A stretch of DNA of 22,400 nucleotides from Smittium mucronatum (Eukaryota; Kickxellomycota; Harpellomycetes; Harpellales; Legeriomycetaceae), in the NCBI GenBank assembly GCA_001953115.1, contig LSSL01007170.1, positions 1-22,400 of the forward strand, written 5' to 3'. Position 1 is the stretch's first letter; each line of letters starts with the position of its first letter. The position numbers were made by a program, and so were the translations under genes. Under the pieces are notes generated by a model. It was not told where the DNA came from and did not search any database. It saw only the letters and a program-made list of their open reading frames with translations. This document shows positions 20,815 to 22,400 of this stretch, one piece after another.

Positions 20815-22400
20815 AATATATTCATATACTCATAGTCATATAATATAATATAACAACTTTAAATTCTCCATAGCAATAGCATTTTTTAAAAAAAGTAACC
20901 CTAAAAACTAGAAATTATCCATCATATATTGAAGGGGCACTAATAATCTTTATAAATTTTAATTGGAACATATTTACTCTTTTTTTTCAATTTTTTTGCT
21001 ATTAATTTTGTAAAAATTAGAATTAAACTCCAATTTATAAATAATCAAAAAATATATAGGAACATTTAAACTTAATAATTTTCTCTTATCTTAAATTTGT
21101 TAAATTATCGTAATATAGTACTTTTAACGAATTAAATATTCGAAATAAGTAGTTTTTTCGAGTTATTTTGAATTTTTTGGCCTAAAAAAATTCTTTTATC
21201 AACTTATTTCGTTTCTAGAGATTGATTATAAAAATTAAGATTGTTTTTAATAAACACTAACTCAATTTAGGAAAAACTGAGTATTAAAAATAAAAAAATT
21301 ATTCCGCTAACTCTCCTTGATTTTAATTAAAACATTTTTTTTGTGAAATAACTCGGGTTTTAAGAAAAAACACAATTTTTAAGAAATCGGTGCTTAATTT
21401 CGTATTAATAAGAGTAAAAGCATTTAATTCGCAAAAAATGACAATATATCTTATAGTGTTCCGAAATATATGTTTTATATAGCTAAACAAGGATTTTTTG
21501 ATATTCCGTTTGTTTTTATAAATTCAAAGCACAATATGTAGTTTTAATTATATATGATGTAATTTTAATTTGAAGTTGGTGCAGTAAGAATGATATTAAT
21601 CTAATAGTTTATACTGATAAAATTAGTAATATTTTTGGGGTTGTAAATATGTAAAAATGTCAATTATAACCTAAAAAGTTCCTATTTTGAGGGGAAATTG
21701 CGTGAATTTAATGAGTGTTTTTTTAAAAAAAATACAGAAATTTCTATACTTTTTATTATCGAAAAAAGTATTAATATTTATATGGAATAATCTCATCGAA
21801 ATAATTATAACTTAAAATGTGTAACAAATTTAAAAATAATAATAGTTATCTACTATTAAAATGCCATTTTTTAAATATGGGAGCCTAATTAATCACTTAA
21901 AAGCATCTTTAGGCAAAATAAAAATATTTATTGTCATTTGACTGTTAATTTCAAGCTTTTTTTTAATATTACTTATGTTGTTTTTCTCGATGATTTTTAA
22001 TTTTCTTTATTAGATATAGTTAACGAATTTTAACATTTAAGCCAAATTATTTCTTTGTGAGTGCATTCTGTTATCTGATAAAAAAAGGACAATTCGACTC
22101 AAAACCTGTCAATTTAGGGGGTGGGGGTCAAATTAATTATAAGCGAATCGATATAGGCATAATAATATCGCATTGTGTTACACATTGTTTAAAACCTGTC
22201 AAACATCCCATTGCATAGTTAAAATTCCTAAATAAAATATAATAGTTTTTTTTATATAAGAAGAAAAATCAAATTTTATTTTTCTTCATTCAATATTTTT
22301 GACCTTATTTGCTAATGATAAGATTTTTATTTTGAAATCAAAAATATATTGTCAATTTATTGAAATATCTATTTCAATTTCATAAAATCTTTAACTTCAT
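20815..22400. other. A/T-rich stretch without supported genes
   Basis: Only A/T-rich DNA with homopolymer runs is seen. A 12-base direct repeat AAAACCTGTCAA occurs at 22101-22112 and 22191-22202, enclosing 78 bases that include a GGGGGTGGGGG run. No coding frame of protein-like composition was found. Confidence 0.55.

Noticed and set aside
1..22400. tRNA, rRNA, CRISPR array or prokaryotic operon
   Set aside because: I found no tRNA B-box in a cloverleaf context, no rRNA-like block and no regularly spaced repeats. The introns and protein families show a eukaryotic nuclear genome.

Overview
The window is nuclear DNA of an AT-rich eukaryote. Three conserved eukaryotic genes are recognisable: a ubiquilin/Dsk2-type shuttle factor with seven exons, the mitochondrial complex I subunit NDUFA12, and an HDAC3/Hos2-type class I histone deacetylase. 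Introns are short (64-183 bases) with GT...AG ends. Genes are clearly richer in G+C than the very A/T-rich surroundings. I lean toward a fungus of an AT-rich, early-branching kind, because the deacetylase reads like fungal Hos2 and the window combines MULE and pogo relics. A small AT-rich invertebrate is not excluded by what I can see.

Layout. 1-1032: a 19-base G run, then a decayed MULE-type transposase on the + strand with many in-frame stops. 1033-5640: A/T-rich DNA with no gene I can support. 5796-5903: an orphan exon-like frame. About 6190-6520: a relic resembling a transposase with the D-G-x-G-G-x-N-x-N motif. 6806-8538 (- strand): the ubiquilin gene. 8490-11080: a stretch richer in G+C, holding broken, unidentified coding-like frames and a 35-base-arm inverted repeat at 10581-10675. 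11152-11565 (+): NDUFA12. 11743-13347 (-): HDAC3/Hos2, convergent with NDUFA12 across only 177 bases. 13532-14018: the HDAC upstream region, packed with CCAAT boxes and containing an 84-bp tandem duplication. 14019-18841: A/T-rich DNA with one clean hairpin. 18842-20110 (-): a decayed pogo/Tigger (POGK-like) transposase, traceable in pieces from the CENP-B-like N-terminal part through the DDE core to the C-terminal tail. 20111-22400: A/T-rich DNA with a possible pogo-type foldback element.

The three intact genes are ordinary housekeeping genes: proteasome shuttling, respiration and chromatin deacetylation. They do not form one pathway, and their adjacency looks incidental. The rest reads as a graveyard of DNA transposons (MULE, pogo and at least one other class). 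I found no convincing new system. The best leads are the duplicated CCAAT-rich module upstream of HDAC, the 87-base ubiquilin intron that could be retained in frame and would add a membrane-like segment, the GGGCCC inverted repeat, and the unidentified broken frame upstream of ubiquilin.
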